Of a DNA stretch of 64,000 nt, positions 45,901 to 53,236 are shown in pieces (the first letter of the stretch is position 1; each line of letters opens with the position of its first letter). The notes beneath the pieces were generated by a model. It did not search any database. It saw only the letters and a program-made list of their open reading frames with translations, and was not told where the DNA came from. Made by a program: the position numbers and the translations under genes. Source of the DNA: Zoogloea oryzae (GTDB taxonomy: Bacteria; Pseudomonadota; Gammaproteobacteria; Burkholderiales; Rhodocyclaceae); NCBI RefSeq assembly GCF_030161255.1, contig NZ_BSPX01000006.1:35187-99186 (forward strand), in the 5' to 3' direction.

Positions 45901-48900
45901 TGCGTATTGAAGCTATCAACGACGCCCCGGTCGCCACCACCGGCGGCGCCACCATCGCCTACACCGAAGGCGGCTCGGCGGTGGTCGCAGTCTCCAACCT
46001 CACCTTCACCGACCCGGACGACACCACCCTCAGCGCTGCCACCGTCAGCATCTCCGCCGGTGGCGTGAGCGGCGACCTGCTGGCCATCGACGCCTCGGTG
46101 CTCAGCGCCGCCGGCCTCACGCTGGATGCGTCGAGCACCGCCACGTCGTTGGTCATCACTGGCGACGCCAGCCTGGCCACCTACGAAAACGTGCTGCGCC
46201 AGATCACCTTCAGCTCGTCCAGCGACAACCCGACCAGCGACGGCAGCTCCACCTCGCGCACCCTCACCTGGACGGTCACCGACAGCTTTGGCAGCCGCCA
46301 GACGGACTTCCCCGCTGCGAACGACGCCAGCACCGCCCGCGAAACGAGCGCCGGCGCCACCAGCCTGATCTCCGTCGCCCCGGCCAACGACGCGCCGACC
46401 GTCTCGGGCCTGCCCGGCACTGCCGCGAGCTACACCGAAGGCGGCAGCGCCGTCGTGCTGGCAGGCGCCATCAGTCTTGCCGACGTGGACGACGCCAACC
46501 TCACCGAAGCCCGCGTGTGGATCAGCGGCGACTTCACCGCCGGCGACACCCTGTCCGCCACCGTGGGCGCCAGCGGCATCACGGCCAGCTACAACAGCAC
46601 CACCGGCGTGCTCACCCTCAGCCACGCCGGCGCCTCCAAGGCCAGCTTCGAGAGCGTCCTGCGCACCGTCACCTACAGCAGCACCGCCGACGATCCCACC
46701 GCGGTCTCCGGCACCCGCAGCATCAGCTGGCAGGTCACCGACGCCGACGCCGCCACCGGCGGCGCCGACAAGCTCGACAGCAGCGTCGGCACCAGCAGCG
46801 TCGCCCTCACCGCCACCGACAACGCCACCACCGTCGGCGGCCTGGGCAGCGCCAGCTACGTGGAAAAGGGCTCGGCTACCGTCATCGCCCCGTCGATCAC
46901 CCTTGCCGACGCCGACGACACCACCCTCGAAGGCATCAGCGTCAGCATCTCCGGCAACTTCACCAGCGGCGACACGCTGGCGGTCACCGCGCCGCTCTCC
47001 GGCACCGGCATCTCCGCCTCATACAACGCCGGCACCGGCGTGCTCACGCTCACCGGCACCGCCACCCTGGCCGACTACCAGGCCGTTGCCCGCTCGATCG
47101 TCTTCTCCACGTCCAGCGACAACCCCACCGGCACCGCCACCAGCCGCAGCCTCACCTGGGCCACCACCAGCAGCTTCGGCTCGCGCCTCACCGACGCCAC
47201 TGGCGGCAATGACGCCAGCACCGGCACGCTCACCGCCAACGCCGGCACCAGCAGCCTGTCGATCACCGCCCGCAACGATGCGCCCACCCTGGCGCTCAAC
47301 CACAACACCGCGCTCGACGCCTCCACCGTGGTCTTCGAGCAAGGCGGCGCGCCGGTTTACGTGCTCGACAACTCCAACCCCAACGTCGTCGGCAGCGCCA
47401 CCGTCAGCGACGTGGACGATGCCTACGTGGCCAGCGCCAGCGTGGTCATCAGCAACAACCGCAGCAGCGCCGACGTCCTGTCGGTGGCCACGCCCAGCGG
47501 CTGGAGCCGCTCCGGCAGCGTGCTCACCACCGGCTCCGGCGCCCAGATCAACGTCACCTACAACGCCGGCACCGGCACCCTGAGCCTCACCACGGCCAGC
47601 GGCAACGTCACCAAGGCCGAGTTCGAAAGCCTGCTTGAGCACGTCCAGTACCAGAACGGCTCGTCCTCGCCCACCGACACCGGCGCCAGCCGCGCGCTCA
47701 CCTGGACGATCACCGACGCCAACGGCGTGGCCGACAGCACCTTCGGCGCCCAGAGCGCCACCGGCACCAGCTATCTGGTCATCCGTGACCTGAACGACGC
47801 CCCGACCATCTCGCCCACCAGCGCCACCGCCAGCTACACCGAAGGTGCCGCCAGCGTCACCGTGCCGACGATCACCGTCACCGACCCGGACCCGGACGAA
47901 ATCGTCACCGCCACCCTGACCCTCGCCGACCCCACGCTGGGCAGCCTCAACGTGCCCACCGGCGCCGCCTACAACCCCGGCACCGGCGTGTGGACCTTCA
48001 CCGGCAGCGTCTCGGCGGTGAACGCCGCGCTGGCCGCGCTGCACTTCACCCCGGGCGCCAACACCGACGTCGACACCACCATCAGCGTCTCGATCGCTGA
48101 CGGTGGCGAAGACAGCGCCACGGCGGCCACCGGCACCATCGCCCTCAACGTGACGGCGGAAAACGACGCCCCCGTCCTCACCCCGGCCGCACCGGTCCTT
48201 GCCGGCCTCACCGAAGACGCCACCAACGACGCCGGCCAGACCGTCGCCAGTTTCCGTGGCGCCATCACCGACGTGGATACCGGCGCCCTTTCCGGCATCG
48301 TCATCGTCGATCAGACCCCGGGCAACGGCCACTGGGAATACAAGATCGGCAGCGGCAGCTGGACAGCCTTCGGCACGGTCTCGTCCTCCTCGGCCATCGC
48401 CCTGGCCGACGCCGACTTGATCCGCTTCGTGCCCAACGGCGAAAACGCCACCACCGCCAGCTTCACCTACCGCGCGTGGGACGGCGCCGGCGCCACCGCC
48501 GGCAGCGGCGTGGATGCCAGCACCACCGGCAACGCCTCGCACTTCTCGTCCGCCTCCGACGAAGCCAGCATCACCGTCACCGCGGTCAATGACGCGCCCG
48601 TGCTCGCCGTTGGCGACAGCACCCTCACCGCCATCACCGAGGACGACACCAGCAACGCCGGCCAGCTGATCTCCGCCCTGCGTGGCACCACCACCGACGT
48701 GGACACCGGCGCCGTCAAAGGCGTCGCGATCACCGGCCTCACCAGTGGCAACGGCACCTGGCAGTACTCCACCGACGGCGGCGCGACCTGGACCAACGCC
48801 GACGACGGCGGCGCCGTGACCGGCACCCACGCCCTGCTGCTGGCCGACACCGACCGCATCCGTTTCCTGCCCAACGGCCAGAACGCCACCACCGGCAACC

Positions 48901-51740
48901 TCACCTACCGCGCCTGGGATCGCAGCACCGGCACCGCCGGCAGCTACGCCAACACCAGCGTGAATGGCGGCACCTCGGCCTTCTCGACCCAGCAGAACGG
49001 CATGAGCATCACCGTCACCGCGGTGAACGACGCCCCGGTGCTTGCCTCCGCGCTGCCGACCCTCACGCCGCTCACCGAAGACGACACCAGCAACGCCGGC
49101 CAGACTGTCGCCAGCTTCATCGGCAGCACTGTCAGCGACGTGGATAGCGGCGCCGTCCAGGGCATCGCCATCAGCGCAACGGCCAACGGCAACGGCAGCT
49201 GGGAGTACTCCACCGACGGCGGCAGCACCTGGAACACCGTCACCGGCCTCACCGGTGCCAACGGCCTGCTGCTCGCCAGCACCGACAGGATCCGCTTCGT
49301 GCCGGACGGCCAGAACGCCACCACCGCGGCGCTCACCTACCACGCGTGGGACCGCAGCACCGGCACCTCAGGCAGTCTGGCCAGCCTGGCGGCCACCGGC
49401 GGCACCTCGGCCTTCTCGCCCACCAACAACCAGGTGTCGATCGCGGTCAGCGCGGTCAATGACGCCCCGGTCCTGGCAGCCGGCGACACCACCCTCACGC
49501 CGCTCACCGAAGACGACACCAGCAACGCCGGCCAGCTCGTCTCGGCCCTGCGCGGCGCCACCACCGACGCCGACTCCGGCGCGGTGCAAGGCGTGGCGAT
49601 CACCAGCCTCGACAGCGGCAACGGCACCTGGCAGTACTCCACCGACGGCGGCACCACCTGGATCAACGCCGACGTGGGCGGCGCCGTGACCGGCACCCAT
49701 GCCCTGCTGCTCGCCGACACCGACCGCATCCGCTTCCTGCCCAACGGCCAGAACGCCACCACCGCGGCGCTCACCTACCGCGCCTGGGACCGCAGCGCCG
49801 GCGCCAGCGGCGGCTACGCCGACACCAGCGCGAACGGCGCCACCTCGGCCTTCTCTGCCCGGCAGAACGGCATGAACATCGCCGTCAGCGCGGTCAATGA
49901 CGCCCCGGTCCTGGCCCCGGCCACGCCGACGCTCCCGTCGATCACCGAAGACGACACCACCAACGCCGGCCAGACCGTCGCCAGCTTCATCGGCAGCACC
50001 ATCAGCGACGTGGACAGCGGCGCCCTGCCGGGCATCGCGATCACCGCCACCGACGACGGCAACGGCCACTGGGAATACTCCACCAACGGCGGCTCCAGCT
50101 GGAACACCGTCACCGGCCTCACCGGCAGCAACGGCCTGCTGCTCAACAGCACCGACAAGATCCGCTTCGTCCCCAACGCCGAAAACCCAACCAACGCGCA
50201 CCTCACCTACCGCGCCTGGGATCGCACCAGCGGCACGGCCGGCACCCTCACCAGCCTGGCCACCACCGGCGGCGCATCGCCCTTCTCGAGCGCGGCGAAC
50301 GTGGTATCGATCACCGTCGACGCAGTCAACGACGCCCCGATCAACGATATCGCCCCCAGCTACAGCGGCGACTTCCGCGGCGACGGCACCCTGCGTCAGG
50401 ACGGCACCGTCACCGCCGATCCGGGCCTGTGGCACGACGTGGATGCCGGCGACCCGGCCACCACCTTCCGCTATGTCTGGGAAGTGGCCGACGATGCCGC
50501 CGGCACCAACCTGCGTACCATCACCGGCGCCACTGCGGCCAGCTACACCGTCACCGCGGCCGAGATCGGCAAGTTCGTCCGGGTCAAGGTCTTCGGCGGC
50601 GACGGCACCACCGAAACGGTCGCCACCGGCGCCTTCAAGGCTGTCACCAACGTCGATCCGCAGAACACCGGCTCCCTCGACACCCAGGACGCCACCGAGA
50701 GCGTGCCGTTCAGCTTCACCGTCCCCGCCGGCACCTTTGCCGACGCCAACGGCGAAGACACCCTGCATTACTCGGCCACCCTGGCCGATGGCAGCCCGCT
50801 GCCCGCGTGGGTCCAATTCGATCCGGTCACCCGCACCTTCTCGGGCACCCCGGGCGGCGGCGACATCGCCGTGCTGCAGATCCGCGTGATCGCCGACGAC
50901 CACGGCAACCAGCCCACCCACGCCGACTTCACCCTCCGCGTGGCCGGCGTGCCGACCAAGCCGATCGAAGCCAAGCCTGAAGTCGAGGCCAAGCCGGTCG
51001 TCACGCCGGCGGTCGACCCGACGCCGGTCAAGCCGCCCGTCGACACCGGCTGGACGGCCCCGACCGCCGGCAGCGGCGCCATTGGCGGCTCCTGGGCGGC
51101 CCCCAAGGGCGACGGCTTCTTCAGCCCGGCCGACCGTGCGCTGTCCGTCACCAGCGTCGCCCCGACCCCCGACGCCAGCCGTGCGCCTGTGGGCGGCACC
51201 GTACCCACCGTGGCCGAAACCCGACCGGTCACCCAGACCACCGGCCAGAGCGGGCTCACCCGCTCCGACGGCTTCCGCATCGTGGTCCAGGCGCCGGAAT
51301 CCAAGGCCGACACCAACCTTGTTCTCAGCCGTCCGCTCAACGACCAGGACTTCCGCCCGTCCTCGCCGATCAAGCTGATCGTTCCGCCTGACACCTTCAC
51401 CCACACCCGCCTGGATGCGCGCGTGCAGCTTTCGGCCGAACGCATCGACGGCACCCCGCTCCCCAACTGGCTGCGCTTCGACGCCCGCAAGGGCGAGTTC
51501 ATCGGCATTCCGCCGGCGGACTTCGACGGCGATGTCGAGGTCAAGGTCACCGCCAAGGACAACTTCGGCAATCAGGTGTCGACGGTCTTCCGCATCCGCG
51601 TCAGCAACGGTCAGCGGGTTTCGTTCAACGGTCGTGAGGGTCTCAGCGCCCAGTTCCGCACGGCCAGCGCCCCCGGGCGTGACGCCGTACGGAGCAGCCT
51701 GGTCGAGCACGCCCGCCAGGCCCGCGCCCGTACCGTCTGA
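39996..51740 (+). CDS. Giant repetitive surface protein with DUF4347, lectin-like and cadherin/Ig-like repeats
   Basis: The 3914-residue protein has no Sec signal. A basic start leads to a LEPR-XLL-like motif (LALEQRLVFDGAA, about 24-36), then DUF4347 (about 78-235) with H133 in ILSHGNQG and C176 in IYGCDVG. A C-type-lectin-like domain occupies about 886-1042. Most of the rest is two kinds of 130-160-residue repeats. One begins NDAPVL and contains EDDTSNAGQ and YSTDGG; the other has TEGG, DVDD and GVLTLSG. Two Ig/cadherin-like (PLPAW, PLPNW) domains stand near the C-terminus. No RTX nonapeptides are visible. It is probably a secreted or displayed adhesin. AGGAGG precedes the ATG. Confidence 0.9.
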   Translation: MPSNPTRSSSGKRRLNRQGPAPLALEQRLVFDGAAGAEAVAQVTADHPVTADATTDSSVDLVPAAVGASAPDAASATSLVFVDGQLQNANVLASNIDGSARVIVLDPAGNALQQIQDAVAGRNDIQSIHILSHGNQGDITLGNLHINQATLAAHTDALAAIGSSLAADGDILIYGCDVGTGTDGMALVDEIARITQADVAASTDATGATQEGGDWTLEYTTGAIESRSLAFADAVDPFLLGAPSVTSVDDTTYVEGSGAVVVDSNITITGGSSYDGKYIRFSLTNGQSTDILTLTNAANVNASGAISYSGSSVYLGNGAGRDIIGTIDATENGTAGKALKINFVSTFTNSGFESGSLTGWTAMNQVINLGTTSIAGFTSPNDGTYPANAGNDDPYPSSAGSYSTTVSTSQYTEGTRSLSLLSTGITTTSGYDVVHGPAVYSDTFSASAGDKIYFDWRAYAGADAYDVFGYILNTTTGATTTVLDATGTSTAGSTNWATASATIGTTGTYRFVFVSGTYDFSGGRAAGASMYIDNVRVYGSKVNDAVVTSIARQVAFNATSDSPVTSPVRVFTVTAQSATGETASDTGLINITPTNDAPVLGGTAQTLAYTENAVATPIDTVMTVTDPDSPANLNGGWLQAQITTNGAAEDQLSVLNQGTGAGQIGVSGSNVTYGGTIIGTIDASNTGANGGALRINLNSSATQAAVQALARVICYANTSDTPSTASRTVTYTLNDGGNTGSGGALQGTRSATINVTAVDDPAVLTLSRSSSGYDENDGSFYVDSALTLTDVDSTTLNGARVVITSNLVSAEDRLQPASGTDVSGKITYAYNTTTGILTLTGTATIAEYQAALRAVKYYNLSDNPTTTARTISMTIGDALALSFGGKTHYYEYVSGSYSWTAAKTAAEGRTFQGMTGYLATITSQEENDFIRQKLAADAWIGASDDYTYINAATGTTTFANQTAAEGRWYWVTGPEKGTLISTGNNSPVTATGGYAYWNSGEPNNYGSGENYGEIYSSGASPGKWNDLPNTSLLPYVVEYNDNGGTPTFSKTIAITPVRKNDAPVNNAPSAVPAIQEDAVNNSGSLVSSFLSSSDADASAVTGIAVTANDNSHGNWQFSTDGGANWVAFGSTSDAAARLLRSTDMIRFVPAADYAGTATITYRAWDRTSGTAGLTADLSAATSYGTTKAVANGDETAFSATKQTATLTVTAVNDAPVLTAAAPSLTGITEDDTSNSGQTVSSVLGTSVNDVDSGAASGIAVTSLVSGNGTWQYSTNGGSSWTNVGAVSTTNALLLRSTDKLRFVPDAKNTTTASFTYKAWDQTGATAGQQGTYASTATSGGSSPYSTATNTATIAVTAVNDAPVLGTPANFANISEDATNNAGQAVSSLLGSAMTDVDTSAVQGVAITGATNGGATGGWQYSTDGGSTWQSLGAPSATTALLLKSTDRVRFNPDGFKGGTPTLSLRGWDQTSGTATSGATRGEADVSTNGGITAFSSSEYTLSVNVTNVNDAPQFTTGASTGAFTENAGAVNVGSGLVITDDGGQLSRATVSISSGFTAGDTLAVGTAGGLTVSYSSQTGVLTLTGTASAATYQTALNSVTFNTASEDPTLNSATRTLTWKATDTAGVSSADSTSTVNVTPLADAPVLGGQPATWNYTEDDGARVIAPSLTLSDVDDTQLAGATVSITGTGYLTDGRETLAAITTGTGITASFNAATGVLTLSGTDSVANYQKVLRSVAYRNDANYNSPDPDNVDLFTSGGSQNNLRTVTWQVTDANSDGAGATSSAARTTDITLKNANEIPQVTNITGSASATPLDYVEGGAPATLEGALTVLDDTGTIGSDNAITGAVVRITTGLDAQDELGYFDAAALGSAGWTQSGTALSGTLSGTNVSGAVEISYTYDAANGEIILVTTAGTAGKADYTAVMQKIGFRSTSDDPTASNAVRTLIWRVTDNAGVESQVTAAQSTQVRIEAINDAPVATTGGATIAYTEGGSAVVAVSNLTFTDPDDTTLSAATVSISAGGVSGDLLAIDASVLSAAGLTLDASSTATSLVITGDASLATYENVLRQITFSSSSDNPTSDGSSTSRTLTWTVTDSFGSRQTDFPAANDASTARETSAGATSLISVAPANDAPTVSGLPGTAASYTEGGSAVVLAGAISLADVDDANLTEARVWISGDFTAGDTLSATVGASGITASYNSTTGVLTLSHAGASKASFESVLRTVTYSSTADDPTAVSGTRSISWQVTDADAATGGADKLDSSVGTSSVALTATDNATTVGGLGSASYVEKGSATVIAPSITLADADDTTLEGISVSISGNFTSGDTLAVTAPLSGTGISASYNAGTGVLTLTGTATLADYQAVARSIVFSTSSDNPTGTATSRSLTWATTSSFGSRLTDATGGNDASTGTLTANAGTSSLSITARNDAPTLALNHNTALDASTVVFEQGGAPVYVLDNSNPNVVGSATVSDVDDAYVASASVVISNNRSSADVLSVATPSGWSRSGSVLTTGSGAQINVTYNAGTGTLSLTTASGNVTKAEFESLLEHVQYQNGSSSPTDTGASRALTWTITDANGVADSTFGAQSATGTSYLVIRDLNDAPTISPTSATASYTEGAASVTVPTITVTDPDPDEIVTATLTLADPTLGSLNVPTGAAYNPGTGVWTFTGSVSAVNAALAALHFTPGANTDVDTTISVSIADGGEDSATAATGTIALNVTAENDAPVLTPAAPVLAGLTEDATNDAGQTVASFRGAITDVDTGALSGIVIVDQTPGNGHWEYKIGSGSWTAFGTVSSSSAIALADADLIRFVPNGENATTASFTYRAWDGAGATAGSGVDASTTGNASHFSSASDEASITVTAVNDAPVLAVGDSTLTAITEDDTSNAGQLISALRGTTTDVDTGAVKGVAITGLTSGNGTWQYSTDGGATWTNADDGGAVTGTHALLLADTDRIRFLPNGQNATTGNLTYRAWDRSTGTAGSYANTSVNGGTSAFSTQQNGMSITVTAVNDAPVLASALPTLTPLTEDDTSNAGQTVASFIGSTVSDVDSGAVQGIAISATANGNGSWEYSTDGGSTWNTVTGLTGANGLLLASTDRIRFVPDGQNATTAALTYHAWDRSTGTSGSLASLAATGGTSAFSPTNNQVSIAVSAVNDAPVLAAGDTTLTPLTEDDTSNAGQLVSALRGATTDADSGAVQGVAITSLDSGNGTWQYSTDGGTTWINADVGGAVTGTHALLLADTDRIRFLPNGQNATTAALTYRAWDRSAGASGGYADTSANGATSAFSARQNGMNIAVSAVNDAPVLAPATPTLPSITEDDTTNAGQTVASFIGSTISDVDSGALPGIAITATDDGNGHWEYSTNGGSSWNTVTGLTGSNGLLLNSTDKIRFVPNAENPTNAHLTYRAWDRTSGTAGTLTSLATTGGASPFSSAANVVSITVDAVNDAPINDIAPSYSGDFRGDGTLRQDGTVTADPGLWHDVDAGDPATTFRYVWEVADDAAGTNLRTITGATAASYTVTAAEIGKFVRVKVFGGDGTTETVATGAFKAVTNVDPQNTGSLDTQDATESVPFSFTVPAGTFADANGEDTLHYSATLADGSPLPAWVQFDPVTRTFSGTPGGGDIAVLQIRVIADDHGNQPTHADFTLRVAGVPTKPIEAKPEVEAKPVVTPAVDPTPVKPPVDTGWTAPTAGSGAIGGSWAAPKGDGFFSPADRALSVTSVAPTPDASRAPVGGTVPTVAETRPVTQTTGQSGLTRSDGFRIVVQAPESKADTNLVLSRPLNDQDFRPSSPIKLIVPPDTFTHTRLDARVQLSAERIDGTPLPNWLRFDARKGEFIGIPPADFDGDVEVKVTAKDNFGNQVSTVFRIRVSNGQRVSFNGREGLSAQFRTASAPGRDAVRSSLVEHARQARARTV
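42651..43121 (+). other. C-type-lectin-like domain inside the giant protein
   Basis: Residues about 886-1042 show the lectin-fold pattern: YYEYVSGSYSWTAAKTAAEG, GYLATITSQEENDFI, AWIGASDD, WYWVTGPE, WNSGEPNNYG and a closing WND. The QPD/EPN-like EPNN suggests a calcium/sugar site. It is the only non-repeat binding module in the body of the protein and a candidate ligand-binding site. Confidence 0.75.
48586..50331 (+). repeat. Two tandem copies of an 873-bp repeat pair inside the giant gene
   Basis: The NDAP repeat boundaries fall near 48586, 49024, 49459, 49897 and 50329. Units one and three share GGAVTGTHALLLADTDRIRF; units two and four share NTVTGLTG and SFIGST. Boundaries two units apart differ by exactly 873 bases, so an A-B pair has been duplicated in frame. 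This is the most recent-looking amplification in the gene. Confidence 0.75.
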
Positions 51741-51763
51741 TCCGCCACCCAGTCGAGGTCACC

Positions 51764-53224
51764 GTGAGCAGCCCGTCCGATAACGACGCCTTCATCTCCC
51801 ACTCCCTCGGCGCGCTGCTGCACCTGGCGCGTCGGGCCCGGCTGGCGGCGTCGCCGGCGGAGCTGGGCTTCATCGCGGTGAACGAGACCCTGGCCCTCGC
51901 GCCCTACCGGCAAGCCGCCCTGTGGCTGGCCGATCGGGGCGTGGTGGCCTTGTCGGGGGTGGTCAGCCCGGATGCCAACGCCCCCTTCGCCCAGTGGCTG
52001 GAGCGGGTCGCACGGCAACTCCTCAAGGAAGGCGACAACCCCTGCGTGGTGTCGCCCAACACCCTGGCCCCCGCCGAGGCAGCCGAGTGGGACGAATGGC
52101 TCCCGGCCCACGCCCTGTGGGTGCCCCTTTCAAAATCCACCCCGGGCGGCCTGCTGCTTGCCCGGGACACCCCGTGGCAGCAAGGCGAGATCGGCCTCAT
52201 CACCGAATGGGCCGACATCTGGGCCCACGAATGGCAGATCCAGGCCAAACCCGACGCCAGGAGCCGCTGGCGCATGCTCGCCGACGCCTGGCCCGATGCT
52301 GCCGACCGCAAGGCCTGGCGCCGTCACTGGCTCACTTTTCATGGCTGGCGCTTCCGGCTCAAGCGGATGCGCCAGTGGCAGGCCGCCGATGTGCGCGCCA
52401 ACGTGGCCGCCCTGTGGCATCGCCGCACCCTGCGCTACTCGATCCTGGCCGCCGCCGTGGCGCTGTTTCCGGTGCGCTTCAGCGTGCTCGCCCCGGGCGA
52501 ACTCGTACCCGCCCAGCCGGCAGTGGTCCGCGCGCCGCTTGACGGCACGGTGGACAAGTTCTTCGTCACCCCCAACAGCCAGGTCAAGGCCGGCGACAAG
52601 CTGTTCCAGCTCGATCTCACCACCCTCTCCAGCCGCCTCGCAGTGGCCAAGCAAGGGCTGGTGACCGCCGAAGCCGAATACCGCCAGTCGGCCCAGCAGG
52701 CCGTGTTCGACCCCAAGAGCAAGGCCCAGCTGGCAATCCTGCAAGGCCGAATCGCCGAGCGTCAGGCAGAGGCCGACCTGCTGTCGGCTCAGTTTGCCAA
52801 AGCCCAGGCCACCGCGCCCCGGGATGGCATCGTGCTGATGGACGACCCGAGCGAATGGATCGGCAAGCCGGTGTCCACCGGCGAACGCATCATCACCATC
52901 GCGGGCGCCGACGACGCCGAAGTCGAAGCCTGGCTCAGCCCTGGCGACGTCATCGACCTGCCACCGGGCGCCGAAGTCACCCTTTACCTCAACGCCTCGC
53001 CGCTCAAGCCGGTGGATGCGACCGTGCGCTACCTCGCCCACGAGGCGGTCTCGCGCCCCGACGGCAGCTTTGCCTACCGCCTGCGCGCCACCCTCGCCGA
53101 CGGTCAGGAAAAGCCCCGCGTCGGCCTCAAGGGCACGGTGAAGGTCCGCGGCGAGCACGTGCCGCTGGCCTACTGGGTGCTGCGCCGGCCGCTGGCGAGC
53201 CTGCGCCAGGCCACCGGCCTCTGA
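51764..53224 (+). CDS. HlyD-type adaptor with a cytoplasmic GAF-like N-terminal region
   Basis: The 486-residue protein has an unusual architecture. Residues about 1-160 resemble a GAF-type sensory domain (SPAELGFIAVNETLALAPYRQAALW). A linker and one membrane segment (about 225-243) follow, then a membrane-fusion-protein module (about 245-480) with lipoyl halves VRAPLDGTVDKFFV and ATAPRDGIVLMDD. The soluble N-region should face the cytoplasm and the adaptor the periplasm. It starts with GTG 23 bases after the giant gene. The GAF assignment is by pattern and less certain than the adaptor part. Confidence 0.8.
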   Translation: MSSPSDNDAFISHSLGALLHLARRARLAASPAELGFIAVNETLALAPYRQAALWLADRGVVALSGVVSPDANAPFAQWLERVARQLLKEGDNPCVVSPNTLAPAEAAEWDEWLPAHALWVPLSKSTPGGLLLARDTPWQQGEIGLITEWADIWAHEWQIQAKPDARSRWRMLADAWPDAADRKAWRRHWLTFHGWRFRLKRMRQWQAADVRANVAALWHRRTLRYSILAAAVALFPVRFSVLAPGELVPAQPAVVRAPLDGTVDKFFVTPNSQVKAGDKLFQLDLTTLSSRLAVAKQGLVTAEAEYRQSAQQAVFDPKSKAQLAILQGRIAERQAEADLLSAQFAKAQATAPRDGIVLMDDPSEWIGKPVSTGERIITIAGADDAEVEAWLSPGDVIDLPPGAEVTLYLNASPLKPVDATVRYLAHEAVSRPDGSFAYRLRATLADGQEKPRVGLKGTVKVRGEHVPLAYWVLRRPLASLRQATGL

Positions 53225-53236
53225 GGAGCCCACGCG

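Noticed and set aside
41556..46625. Very long open frame on the minus strand opposite the giant gene (also 47019-49343 and 49368-51710).
   Set aside because: It is a mirror of GC-rich, repeat-containing codons. The product is Gly/Val/Ala-rich without recognisable domains and has no independent start signals.
48160..50331. Regularly spaced repeats that might suggest a CRISPR array.
   Set aside because: Units are about 435 bases, coding and in frame, with no short identical direct repeats or spacers.
39996..51740. RTX/type I secretion substrate.
   Set aside because: No GGxGxDxxx nonapeptide repeats and no typical C-terminal signal are visible, and no ABC transporter is adjacent.
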